A stretch of 64,000 nt of DNA. It comes from Kazachstania africana CBS 2517 (lineage: Eukaryota; Ascomycota; Saccharomycetes; Saccharomycetales; Saccharomycetaceae). Below the pieces are notes generated by a model that worked only from the letters and a program-made list of their open reading frames with translations, did no database searches and had not been told where the DNA came from. Below, one piece after another: positions 31,920 through 41,938 of this stretch (its first letter is position 1; each line of letters opens with the position of its first letter). The stretch lies in NCBI RefSeq assembly GCF_000304475.1, contig NC_018942.1:1-64000 (forward strand), read 5' to 3'. Made by a program: the position numbers and the translations under genes.

Positions 31920-32453
31920 ATGGCAACCACTAACCCGATAATTGCCCGACTTGTGAACCGTGTAAACCGAATTGAGTCTTTTCTTGGTGACTACGATGGC
32001 TCAGAAAATATTTTGGAAAAAACCACTTTACTTTTGGATATTTTACAGGGGATCTACGAGAGAGGAAGCAACTATAACAAGAACCTTTTCGATTTATTAC
32101 ATGTGTTTGTATCGACAAATGATTTTGATGAAAGAACTGAAGTGGAAACTGTTATTAAACTGCAACAAGATGAATTTGTGAAATTATCATCGACTTTAGA
32201 AAATTTAAAATTAGCTTACGATAAGCATTTTAAATTTGATGCTATTATCGAATTACCAAAAAAAACTATTAAGTTTGATTTGGAATGCCTTGATCAATTG
32301 CCAATTTTGATTTTACAATGTAATGAATTGATTATAAAATCATTGGCGATGAGTGAAAAGTTTTTGGATTATATCATTACCTGCAATGATAAATTCCGAT
32401 CCGTTAAGTCAAAATTGGATAGGCTTGAGGAACAAATAGATTCCATAGGTTAG
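31920..32453 (+). CDS. LDB18: Dynactin-associated Ldb18-type subunit
   Basis: The 177-residue product is helical and nearly the same length as S. cerevisiae Ldb18 (about 178). Recognisable parts are LVNRVNRIESFLGDYD at the start, where Ldb18 has a similar coiled stretch, and the C-terminal LPILILQCNELIIKSLAM followed by a heptad-rich tail ending KLDRLEEQID. Ldb18 corresponds to the p24 subunit of dynactin and supports spindle positioning. Overall identity is low, but motif order, length and the neighbouring FRE6-type gene agree. A coiled-coil protein of other function is the alternative. Confidence 0.7.
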   Translation: MATTNPIIARLVNRVNRIESFLGDYDGSENILEKTTLLLDILQGIYERGSNYNKNLFDLLHVFVSTNDFDERTEVETVIKLQQDEFVKLSSTLENLKLAYDKHFKFDAIIELPKKTIKFDLECLDQLPILILQCNELIIKSLAMSEKFLDYIITCNDKFRSVKSKLDRLEEQIDSIG

Positions 32454-34032
32454 TCTCATATCAAGTGGTGGTATAGCTTGTCAAGTTATCTCGAGAAGAC
32501 TCTTCTAATGAACTTTTAACAGCATTACATCATGGTAAAAGAAGCGCCTGGTGCAGGCGCATGCACATTGGAGTTTTAGAAAACTAATACGAGTGATTTG
32601 GCATTCTTATGATCTTTATTGGGGGGGGATATTTTCACCGTACTGTTGGTTTTGCTTTTTTTTACGTAATATGCAACTTTAATCTAAGTCCTCTATAAAT
32701 GTGGGGACTAAGTATGGTATATTTCTGGTTTATTTTTGAACTGTTATGGCTCAGATACGTAAGTTGAGGTTGATCCTGTGAATTGAATTCGGTGCTTAAC
32801 ACTTAAACCTATGTAGTTGCTTGAGATGAATCAATGGTTTCATTATTGACCGGCAGAAATAATATTCTCCCAACATGGATTGTGAGAGCATCTCAACTAA
32901 TACTATCGTAGCACAATGCCATCAAAACGGTTGACGACAGCGTATTTGAACAACTTTGTTGGAAAACAAAAGGCAAATATATCAATAGCTTTAGCGAAGG
33001 GAGCCGCTGAGAATCAGTACTATTGTCTGCGTTGCCATGCCAGAAGGTTACATTTTACGATGACTTTTTCCTGCATGATAAAAGCACTCTCTATAGATTG
33101 CAGCATATGATAATCATAAATGTTAAAGGCTAAATAAGCTTCAGTACAGAAAGCCCTCATTAAATAATGCGCCAGGAAGCGTACTTCCTGTAATGCAATG
33201 TACTACCCAAACAACACACGTCAGTTGATATGCCTGGAGGAACTTAAAATGATTCAGTCCGTGAATAGGTTTATGTTACCGAAAATCATGCATAAATAAC
33301 AATGTTCCATTCTACATCGTGAAGAATCTATTCCATTGTGGTTTATACGATCTTTTGTCTACACATAACTGAGAAATATTACCTTATTGATGCATCTTCA
33401 ACATTATAGTACTATGTGATGTTTACTGTTAACAACACATCTTTTTCAAAGAACTTAATGAGTACACCTGGCACCGTTAGCCATTTCAGGCCTCCTTCGC
33501 AAATACCGTGAATTTAATCAGTTTTTTGTTGCATGTTGGCTTGTCAATTGAGAATATATATATATATGTTTAAATTCTATGAGAAGAGATATTCTGACAC
33601 CTTTATTCGGGTCCCTCGATATTTTTATTTCAGAAAATGACCTATATTTAACGGAAAAGCTGAAATGGACAAGGTGGTAAATGTACTGTCTCTGTATTCG
33701 GTTTGCTATAAATATATGACTGTCATTGTGTCAAATTTTTCGAGACCTGGACCCTGTATTTTCCCAATTAACGTTTTCTAATGCATTGCCGTTATTACGA
33801 TAACGTCCGTTTAAGAGTATTGATATTCCAGGACAACTAGACATGGAAAAGATGAATATTTGCATTATAAGTGCTAACTACGGCCAATATCTTAAGTTAT
33901 GATGATAAGGAAAAGAGATATAAACTAATATATAGAAAAAAAATATAGATTGTGGCTAAACAATGGATAATTACAAGATGAATTTAAGGAGATAATTCAT
34001 TGATAATATAATGATAATTATTACAATTTCAA
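32454..34032. other. Intergenic, nothing recognised
   Basis: About 1.6 kb separate LDB18 from the 3' end of the ADP/ATP carrier gene. A 64-codon frame at 32916 and a short AT dinucleotide run near 33555 are the only items noted. In S. cerevisiae these two genes are not neighbours, so a rearrangement junction should lie here. Confidence 0.55.
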
Positions 34033-34956
34033 CTATTTAAACTTTTTACCGAATAAGATCATTTGTAATTGATCATATAATGAGATAACACCTGCACCTG
34101 CGACACCTCTTAAGATATTAGCACCACAACCTTTAAATAACGATTTGACACCTTCCGCAGCTACAATTTGTCTGCAACAGTCGAATGCACCATTGTATTT
34201 AACAGCTTGACCTGAAGTCATCATCATTCTTCTTCTAACTGTATCTAATGGGTATGAACAAGTTGATGCACCAGTAGTGACAGCCCAACCCAATAAGAAA
34301 GAAGCCAAAAAGGAGCCTTCCAAGGAACCAGTCAATAGTAATGGCTTCGTGGAATCATAAAGACCGAAATATAGACCTCTGTAGACAATGATACCAGCGA
34401 CAGATGGTAAGAAACCTCTGTATAGACCTGCCACACCATCAGATTTCAAAGTCTTCTTATAAACATCGATTAACCCATTAAACTGTCTTGAACCACCAGT
34501 CTTAGTAGATTTGGCGTCTGCAGCCAGTCTTGTTCTTGCATAATCTAAAGAATAGACAAACATTAAAGAAAGACCACCAGCAAGACCACCGGATGCTAAA
34601 TTACCTGCAAACCACTTACCGTAACCTTCTTCCTTCTTGAACCCAAACATTGCTTTAATTTTATCTTTGAATGCAAAATTCAAAGCTTGCGTAGGGAAAT
34701 ATCTGATGACATTAGCAGTGTTACCTCTCCAAAATGCGATGATACCTTCAGATTTAGCAGTTCTTCTAAAACAATCAACAATACCGTTGTATCTATGATC
34801 AAGAGAACCTTGTTTAATCATTTCATCTTGATTTTGAATCAACAATTTGACTCTTTCAATTGGTGAAGCAGCAGTCTTTGCGATTGCTGCGGAGACACCA
34901 CCCATTAAGAAATCAATAAGGAAATTTGATTCCATCTGTTTCTTTTCCATACTCAT
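34033..34956 (-). CDS. PET9: Mitochondrial ADP/ATP carrier
   Basis: The 307-residue product is an inner-membrane carrier with three repeats of about 100 residues, each bearing the Pro-x-Asp/Glu-x-x-Arg/Lys type motif: [16 protein letters not shown] and YPLDTVRRR. The RRRMMM signature of ADP/ATP carriers follows the third motif. It exchanges cytosolic ADP for matrix ATP. Lying divergent to RPL19, it occupies the place of AAC3 next to RPL19A in S. cerevisiae, and so stands for the AAC2/AAC3 pair. The ATG at 34956 gives the short N-terminus [10 protein letters not shown]. Confidence 0.96.
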   Translation of the reverse strand: MSMEKKQMESNFLIDFLMGGVSAAIAKTAASPIERVKLLIQNQDEMIKQGSLDHRYNGIVDCFRRTAKSEGIIAFWRGNTANVIRYFPTQALNFAFKDKIKAMFGFKKEEGYGKWFAGNLASGGLAGGLSLMFVYSLDYARTRLAADAKSTKTGGSRQFNGLIDVYKKTLKSDGVAGLYRGFLPSVAGIIVYRGLYFGLYDSTKPLLLTGSLEGSFLASFLLGWAVTTGASTCSYPLDTVRRRMMMTSGQAVKYNGAFDCCRQIVAAEGVKSLFKGCGANILRGVAGAGVISLYDQLQMILFGKKFK

Positions 34957-36051
34957 GACTTGACCGTGCTTAAGATTGACTCTTCTTAGTAATGTTCTGA
35001 CAGTGATATATAATCAGAGGAAAACCGTTCTTTAGTAACAAAACCTTTATATACTACAATCGACCAATGAGTTATAAAAAAGCGATAGATACCATTGGAT
35101 GTTACAAAACGAGAATTACGCTATATTGATTTTCCCTTTACTTTTTCGATACCATAATAATTTCACAAAACAACGGGACGTGTCAGGCCGGTCGTGCAGC
35201 AAATTCGATAACGAGAGTGTCCGAGACCGGTGGCAGGCCTCATTCCATGTTCAGATTACTGCCGCTATTAGAGGATTTCTCTTGAATTTAATTGGTAAGT
35301 ACCAAACAAATGGAAGTGACAGACAAGAAAGGACCGGCAGGATAGCGAGAAGAATAGCAGTCGTGGTTACCCCCTCCCGCCATTGGAGACAAGCCAGCCG
35401 CCAGCACCAGAAACCTGTCTATGACTGCCTTGTAATAAAGTTCTATCCGTTGTGGTTGGAGGACTACTCCCTTCACTGTGCCTGTCCATCTTGGCTCGAA
35501 GTCTTGAGGGTCTCGGATTTCTCCCGTTGTTCGTTTGACTGTTCTTGCGCGAATCTGCATCCGTACATCGGCGCGCGAAATTGAAGAAAAAAAACAAAAA
35601 AAAACAAGATAAAAACCAGTTCAAGGGAAATCGCATCTTTTTTTCCGTTTACAGAAAAAGCGGTTCGTGATGGCATTCCCTTGCGAAATGTCGGTGGTAA
35701 GATAACTCTCGTCGGCGGAAAGTTCCTGATCACTTCCTTCTAGCTGGCTGGGACGTTCGCACAGAATTCAGTTCCCTCCCTCTACTGGCGGGTGGAGAGA
35801 CAAGATAGGCAGAGTCCCCTTTGGCTCCAGGCTCACTCTCTGTGTAATCGCAGAATGCACAATTGGTAAGGGACTCGCAAACCACTCACCTACACTGAGT
35901 GAATAGTGAATACCAACGCCCTTTCCACACACAGTACGCTGAATGCACTGAGTGCAATTTCCAAAAAAAACTTGATAATCTTGAAATTTAACATATTTCA
36001 ATAGTTGCATCAGATAGTTTATTCAACAATTTTAGAGAACCAAAAGCAAAA
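34957..36051. other. Divergent promoter region, ADP/ATP carrier and RPL19
   Basis: This 1.1-kb region is richer in GC around 35.2-35.7 kb than its surroundings. Overlapping frames are open on both strands there, including one of 161 codons from 35099, but none is recognised and the openness fits a stop-poor GC-rich stretch. No clear Rap1 motif was found for RPL19. Confidence 0.5.
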
Positions 36052-36900
36052 ATGTATGTCGATTGTATTTATTGAAACCATTTGAGAGAACTTATATTGG
36101 TAAAATCTATCCAAATTAGAAGAGGTAACCTAGTTTTGGACTTTTTGAGAAATTTGAACTTATCAAAATGAATGGGAAGAACAGTAAAGAAATAGCGATT
36201 TTAATATGAATCTAACTTTTTAAATATCCATGATAATGAACCAGTTGTCACCAGATAATGCTCTCAACCTTTTTCCACTTATACTAGAACAAATTCACTA
36301 ACATTTATATTCGTTTTATTTTTTTTTAACAGGGCTAACTTACGTACTCAAAAGAGACTTGCCGCTTCTGTCATCGGTGTTGGTAAGAGAAAGGTTTGGT
36401 TAGACCCAAACGAAACCACTGAACTTGCTCAAGCCAACTCTAGAAGTGCTATCAGAAGATTAGTAAAGAACGGTACCATTGTCAAGAAGGCTGTCACCGT
36501 CCACTCCAGATCTAGAACTAGAGCTTACGCTTTATCCAAGAGAGCTGGTCGTCACACTGGTTACGGTAAGAGAAAAGGTACTAAGGAAGCTCGTTTACCA
36601 TCCCAAGTCGTCTGGATCAGAAGATTAAGAGTCTTAAGAAGATTATTAGCTAAGTACAGAGACGCTGGTAAGATCGACAAGCACTTATACCACACTTTAT
36701 ACAAGGAAGCTAAGGGTAACGCTTTCAAACACAAGAGAGCTTTAGTCGAACACATCATCCAAGCCAAGGCTGATGCTCAACGTGAAAAGGCCTTAGTTGA
36801 AGAAGCTGAAGCTAGAAGAATGAAGAACAGAGCTGCTCGTGAAAGAAGAGCTCAAAGAGTCGCTGAAAAGAGAGAAGCTTTATTAAAGGAAGATGCTTAA
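36052..36900 (+). CDS. RPL19: Large ribosomal subunit protein eL19
   Basis: The spliced product has 189 residues, exactly as in S. cerevisiae. Exon 1 is only AT (36052-36053); the intron follows and exon 2 starts at 36333 with the G of the ATG, then GCTAACTTACG for Ala-Asn-Leu-Arg. The sequence reads on as [23 protein letters not shown] and ends [10 protein letters not shown]. The protein is highly basic and contributes to the subunit bridge on the 60S surface. Codon choice is strongly biased, as in highly expressed genes. The 3' end converges with MIS1, 134 bases away. Confidence 0.97.
36054..36332 (+). other. RPL19 intron, 279 nt
   Basis: The donor is GTATGT at 36054 and the acceptor ends in CAG at 36332. 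The best branch site is CACTAAC at 36296-36302, one base off TACTAAC and 30 bases before the acceptor. A T-rich tract precedes the acceptor. The intron splits the start codon after AT, as in S. cerevisiae RPL19 genes from memory. Confidence 0.93.
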
Positions 36901-37034
36901 AGCTTAAATAATATAGATATTTAAATAACATATATATTATCTTTTGTTTTCTTTCAAATTTAAAATTTTAAAAAATTAATTTATTAAAGATTTTGAAGTA
37001 AGAATATATATTTGGAAATTCTAATTCGATTACA

Positions 37035-39875
37035 TTAGAATAGACCTTCAATCTCATCTTTCTCATTAATCTCCATATCCATGAAACCTGGGCGTGTCGG
37101 TAATCCAGGCATTGTCTGGATCCCCTCCGTTAAAACTTGAATGTAGCCAGCACCAGCTGATAATTTGATGTCCTTTATTGGGATAATGAACCCATTTGGC
37201 GTACCTTTCAGCTTGGGATCTGCTGATAAAGAATATTGCGTCTTTGCTATGCATATTGGCAGATTACCATATCCAAGAGTCTCATATTTTTTCATCTTAT
37301 TCTCTGCTTCTTTTGACATAGAAATATCTTGGCCTCCATACAGTTTTGCCACCACTTTTCTAACCTTCTCCTCAAAACTATCCTCTAGGTTATATAAAAA
37401 ATGGAAATTTCTATCTTTCTGAGATGCATTTACAACGGCATGCGCTAACCCTACTGCTCCTTTACCGCCTTCAGCGTAATGATTAGAATTTATTACATCA
37501 AAAGCCCCTGCTTTTAAAGCACTTTGCCTCACGACTTCGAATTCCTCCTCAGTATCGGTTTCAAATCTGTTTAATGCCACAACACAGGGGATTCCATACT
37601 CTTTAACATTATCTATTTGTTTCTTCAAGTGCTTAAGACCCTTCTTCACTAGCTCAGTATTCGCTTCCATATATTCTTTGGGAATTGGTTGGCCCGGTTT
37701 AACGTCAGTACCACCGCCATGCATCTTTAAAGCTCGAAGTGTAGCAACGAGGACAACCACATTTGGAATCAGAGAAGATGAGCGGCATTTAATATCCAGG
37801 AAGCGTTCACCACCCATACTGAAATCAAATCCAGCCTCGGTTACCGCAAATCCAGTAGTTGAATTTTCATCGTTTGTTTGACCCATTAACTTTAGTCCTA
37901 TAAGATCTGCCATGATTGATGATGATCCTATTGATATATTAGCGAAAGGGCCTGCATGTACTAAAACTGGAGTTCCTTCAAGTGTTTGCATTAATGTTGG
38001 TTTCATCGAGTCTTTTAGCAGAGCTGCTACCGCACCAGCGCATCCGATATCTTCTGCAGTGATAGGGTTTCCATCGTAGTCAAATGCAACAACTATTTCA
38101 CCGGCCCTTTTTCTGAGGTCTTTAATGCTTTTAGACAAAGTTAAAATGGCCATTAATTCAGATGCAGCTGTAATTTCAAATCTTGAAACTCGAATGAGAC
38201 CCTTCTCAGAAGGAGCTTGCCCGAGCGTTATTTTCCTTAACATTCTGTCATTCATATCTATCACTCGATTCACAATAATCGAATCGGGGTTTATATTTAA
38301 TAAAGAAAATTGTCGTATCTCTTCTAAAGAGAGTTCGTTTGGATTCTTTTTCGAAATTCCTAATTTTCTCAACCGTCTGAGCATGAAAGGAGTAAATTCT
38401 TGTTTCCCATTTCGTTTATTGGTTACTAATCGACTAAAAAATTGAGTAATATCCTTTTGCGTCGATTCATGGAAGTATCTTGTATCAACTGCCGATGCTA
38501 AAAGATTAGTGGCTGCAGTAATTGCATGCATGTCGCCAGTAAGGTGTAAATTGAATTCTTCGGTGGGTATAGCTTGTGAAAAACCTCCCCCAGCAGCTCC
38601 CCCTTTCATACCAAATATTGGGCCCATGGAAGGCTGGCGTAAGTTAGCTATTGAAGGGATCCCCAAATGGGCAGTGAGTGCTTGAGCCAAGCCAATCGTG
38701 GTCGCAGACTTTCCTTCACCAAAGGGCGTAGGTGTAATACCAGCAACCAAAACGTACTTGCCATTTTGTTTCATTTTTAATCTTTCGAGGATGGATGTTG
38801 ATATTTTTGCCTTGAAATGACCGAACAGTTCAAGTTCATCTGGTAGAATTCCCAACTCTTCAGCTAATTTTTCAATACGCTTGGGTTTCTGTAACTTGGA
38901 TATTTGAAAATCAGACACTTTAGTGTTGTTTTCCAAGTTTGGTAATGGCAGAGGGGAAATATACGGATGGAATGTTTTGCCCGCGATACTGTTTTTAGCA
39001 GCAATGAAGACATTGTTCATGAGAGAGGCGACTGTCATTGGGCCAACACCACCAGGAACTGGTGTAAGAAAGCCTATTGTATTCTTTACTGAAGCGATAT
39101 CGACGTCACCCACTAGTTTTCTCTTTGATTTTTTGCTTTTATCCTTTACGTAATTAATCCCAACATCAATTATGACTGCATCCTTCTTAAGCCATTCGCC
39201 TTTGACAAAATTGGGAATTCCACAAGCTGAAACTAAAATATCTGCTAATTTTATTAGCCTTTCTATGTTTTTCGTCTTGCTATGGCAACTAATTATTGTG
39301 GCATTCTCCTTCCTTAACATTGTCGCAAGAGGGTTACCGACAATATCTGACCTTCCTATAACTAGAGCGACTTTCCCCTCTACGATTATATTTGGATCGG
39401 ACCTTAAAAGTTCCATTATACCATTTGGGGTGCATGGTAAGAAAAAAGGATGGCCACCTCTTTTTGCCAGTTGTCCTGAATTGAAAACCGTTAGGCCATC
39501 AACATCTTTTGAAGGCAATATGGCATCAGTAATGGTTTGTTCATTTAACAGCTTAGGTAGAGGTAACTGTACTATGATGCCATCTATTGCAGAATCACTG
39601 TTCGATTCTTCTATTCTTGCTAGAACTTCATCTTCAGAGACGTTTAAAGGTAGTTTTTCCACTATTGTCGTGATAAGGCATGACTTTGACGCTCTCTGTT
39701 TCATCCGGATGTAAGTGCTAGAGTCTGATTTATTACCAACTTGAATAATTTTTAATGTGGGGCTGAAATCCGGATATTTTCTCTTCAGCGTTACCACATT
39801 GGTTTTAATTTGGTCAACAATTGACTTTGATAAAGCAGTCCCTCGCAGGAGATGATAATGACGCAGAGATATCAT
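37035..39875 (-). CDS. MIS1: C1-tetrahydrofolate synthase, MIS1 type
   Basis: This 946-residue trifunctional enzyme interconverts one-carbon tetrahydrofolates. Residues 1-310 are the dehydrogenase/cyclohydrolase: the Tyr-x-x-x-Lys of TYIRMK, DVDGLTVFN, VIGRSDIVGNP and TPVPGGVGPMT are seen. Residues 320-946 are the formyl-THF synthetase with the nucleotide loop TPFGEGKSATT and GGAAGGG. It ends EIEGLF. The start YHLLRGTALSKSI resembles Mis1 (mitochondrial) more than Ade3 (cytosolic), and gene order next to TEC1 and RPL19 also points to MIS1. The ATG at 39875 gives only five residues before the conserved domain, so no normal presequence is present. The frame is open 16 codons further up without ATG. 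Sequence departs from family consensus at many positions. Confidence 0.9.
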   Translation of the reverse strand: MISLRHYHLLRGTALSKSIVDQIKTNVVTLKRKYPDFSPTLKIIQVGNKSDSSTYIRMKQRASKSCLITTIVEKLPLNVSEDEVLARIEESNSDSAIDGIIVQLPLPKLLNEQTITDAILPSKDVDGLTVFNSGQLAKRGGHPFFLPCTPNGIMELLRSDPNIIVEGKVALVIGRSDIVGNPLATMLRKENATIISCHSKTKNIERLIKLADILVSACGIPNFVKGEWLKKDAVIIDVGINYVKDKSKKSKRKLVGDVDIASVKNTIGFLTPVPGGVGPMTVASLMNNVFIAAKNSIAGKTFHPYISPLPLPNLENNTKVSDFQISKLQKPKRIEKLAEELGILPDELELFGHFKAKISTSILERLKMKQNGKYVLVAGITPTPFGEGKSATTIGLAQALTAHLGIPSIANLRQPSMGPIFGMKGGAAGGGFSQAIPTEEFNLHLTGDMHAITAATNLLASAVDTRYFHESTQKDITQFFSRLVTNKRNGKQEFTPFMLRRLRKLGISKKNPNELSLEEIRQFSLLNINPDSIIVNRVIDMNDRMLRKITLGQAPSEKGLIRVSRFEITAASELMAILTLSKSIKDLRKRAGEIVVAFDYDGNPITAEDIGCAGAVAALLKDSMKPTLMQTLEGTPVLVHAGPFANISIGSSSIMADLIGLKLMGQTNDENSTTGFAVTEAGFDFSMGGERFLDIKCRSSSLIPNVVVLVATLRALKMHGGGTDVKPGQPIPKEYMEANTELVKKGLKHLKKQIDNVKEYGIPCVVALNRFETDTEEEFEVVRQSALKAGAFDVINSNHYAEGGKGAVGLAHAVVNASQKDRNFHFLYNLEDSFEEKVRKVVAKLYGGQDISMSKEAENKMKKYETLGYGNLPICIAKTQYSLSADPKLKGTPNGFIIPIKDIKLSAGAGYIQVLTEGIQTMPGLPTRPGFMDMEINEKDEIEGLF

Positions 39876-40210
39876 CACGTATCTATTTTTCACCTCTGCA
39901 GTAATGTAAAGTGGAGGATATCAAGGAATTGACGAAGACTGTCAGTCAATGAAGCACGTCATCATCTAGTGATACCCTTCCTTAAAGCATTGATTTATCG
40001 AATTTTTCTGATAAAAAAAGCTCGAGAAATTTTCATTGTCGGACTTTTTCGTCCAAATGAAACAGTAGAAATGGCTTTCTCTGTAGTTGAACAATGCCTT
40101 TAAATATGAATTCACAAACCATGATTTAAATTACAAAAACCAGTAAGTCTGTTATATAGACAAATACACAGCTTTTTTAGAATATATGAAAAGAAATTAT
40201 TTAACTAGCT
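39876..40210. other. Tandem spacer, TEC1 3' end and MIS1 promoter
   Basis: This 335-base spacer carries the TEC1 terminator and MIS1 promoter. No frame of note is present. Confidence 0.6.
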
Positions 40211-41938
40211 TCAATTATAGCCATTATTATTAGTTGTTGTAGTAGTATTTTTGGACGAAGTAATAAAAGATGCATTTTCTTGGTCGTATGCATGTTGTTG
40301 GGTCTGCGATTGGGGATGCTGTTGTGGCAAATATTGCGGTTGACCTTGTGCGTATTGAGAAAAGTGTGCGGGATAGAGATGAGGGGCATAAGGATATTGC
40401 TGTGATTGCATAGCCATTGCATATTGAATGTCTTGAATTTGTTGATTTTGATGTTGTTGTGCCAGAAGGAACTGTTGTTCTTGTGGAGATTGAAATTGGT
40501 TAGGTACCGGAAATTGGGACACGAATGGCGACTGAGAACATGCCACATTTGGAATTTGTGTTCGATACACTGACTGATAGTAGGCATTTTGTTGATCATT
40601 TGATATTACAGTTGCCTGATTATTATCTTGGAAAGTTTGTGCCATTGAGGACATACTTCCATTGATATTCTTAGCCTGGGCATTCAAAACACCTATGAGT
40701 TGCTTTTGTTGTAATTTAACATTTTTGGCGGATTGCAACGCAGATTCTTCCCTGTTAGTTAGGTTATTGTAGGAGCCTTTCACATTGGGTGAGGAAATAC
40801 TATCAGGAACCTTCACAGGAACGCATTTGTAACTTTTCAAATTTTCATAAACAGATTTGGCATAATCTAGAGGAGTGATTGGGAAAGAGTTTGGATTTAA
40901 AGGTTGAGAAGGTAAGTGTGGATGACGCAACAGAGATTCATCTTGCAGATCTTGGAAATGATTTGTTGCTGGATTATTACCTGTCGTTGTTGAATGTGGT
41001 GTTATTAATGTAGGATAATCCATGTATTCTTTCTTTGGTACAATTTCTATATTTTGAGCTCCAGAAGTTGCAGACTTGGACATTTCATGATCTGCTATAA
41101 ATCCATTCCCTCCTTCTTCCTCTTCTTGAATGTGTCTACTTATGATATCTTCAAAGACGTGATTAAAGGCTTGCATTGTTTTGGAATCCTGGGGAGCTCC
41201 ATTTTCTATCAATTGCAACAATTCTATTTCTAAGGGTGACAATTCATTATTATTTGATAATTTTGTTATTATTGATTTTTTCCAAACTTGAATATGAGAC
41301 GAAATTTGTTTCTTTGTTCTAGTTTCATTTGTGTGGTATTTTATATACAGCGAAATCAGTTCATTTCTACCATAATTTCTTTCTTTCAGTTTAATTTTTG
41401 AAGTACCATTTTTCATGATTAGTCTTAATGAATCTAAGAAGGCAGTTTCCACTTCTGTAGTCCATTTATCACATCCATCTTTCATATTATATAGATTCCT
41501 CGGAGAGGTAGACGGCGTTCTTTTTTTCTGTTTATTTGAATCGATTAGATTGGTACTATCTAAATAAGGTAATTTTGTAGGAGGACCTGAATTTCTAGTA
41601 AATTTTTGTTTATTAACATGTTTGAAAAGGTGTCTTTTTATCGATTTTGATCTTTTTCCTAACCCAGTGTTTAGCAATTCCAAGGCGTCGTCATTATCAT
41701 CGATATTTTTAACTTTAATTTCATCAGAAAAGATATCTAATAATTTTAAATTCTGTGATGATTCCTTATTCATGTATACGTCGAAGACTCTGGTATCTAC
41801 TGGATTCCAATCATTGTGGGATGTTAACTGAGAGTTGATATTGTTGTCATTATCGATTTTAGCGCCGGACATTCTAGGATCATTATTCGGAATAGTACTT
41901 GAAAGTGACGAAGAAAGAGGGTCGTTAGCTTCAGACAT
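40211..41938 (-). CDS. TEC1: TEA/ATTS-domain transcription factor of filamentous growth
   Basis: The 575-residue product is longer than S. cerevisiae Tec1 (486). A TEA DNA-binding domain spans about residues 154-230, with CDKWTTEVETAFLDSLRLI, an RNELISLYIKYHTNETR segment and KKQISSHIQVWKK as its third helix. The N-terminus is polar, and the last 150 residues are Gln-, Asn- and Pro-rich. Tec1 binds CATTCY sites, often with Ste12, to drive filamentation and Ty1 genes, and is limited by Fus3-directed turnover. Its place between MIS1 and MAK21/UBC4 matches S. cerevisiae order. The extra length is mainly in the low-complexity C-terminus. Confidence 0.95.
   Translation of the reverse strand: MSEANDPLSSSLSSTIPNNDPRMSGAKIDNDNNINSQLTSHNDWNPVDTRVFDVYMNKESSQNLKLLDIFSDEIKVKNIDDNDDALELLNTGLGKRSKSIKRHLFKHVNKQKFTRNSGPPTKLPYLDSTNLIDSNKQKKRTPSTSPRNLYNMKDGCDKWTTEVETAFLDSLRLIMKNGTSKIKLKERNYGRNELISLYIKYHTNETRTKKQISSHIQVWKKSIITKLSNNNELSPLEIELLQLIENGAPQDSKTMQAFNHVFEDIISRHIQEEEEGGNGFIADHEMSKSATSGAQNIEIVPKKEYMDYPTLITPHSTTTGNNPATNHFQDLQDESLLRHPHLPSQPLNPNSFPITPLDYAKSVYENLKSYKCVPVKVPDSISSPNVKGSYNNLTNREESALQSAKNVKLQQKQLIGVLNAQAKNINGSMSSMAQTFQDNNQATVISNDQQNAYYQSVYRTQIPNVACSQSPFVSQFPVPNQFQSPQEQQFLLAQQHQNQQIQDIQYAMAMQSQQYPYAPHLYPAHFSQYAQGQPQYLPQQHPQSQTQQHAYDQENASFITSSKNTTTTTNNNGYN

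Noticed and set aside
35099..35584. 161-codon frame upstream of RPL19
   Set aside because: It overlaps several minus-strand frames in a GC-richer promoter and resembles nothing known.
39876..39893. GTG start for MIS1 six codons upstream
   Set aside because: Yeast nuclear genes rarely start at GTG; the ATG at 39875 is the supported start, though non-ATG initiation is kept as a finding.
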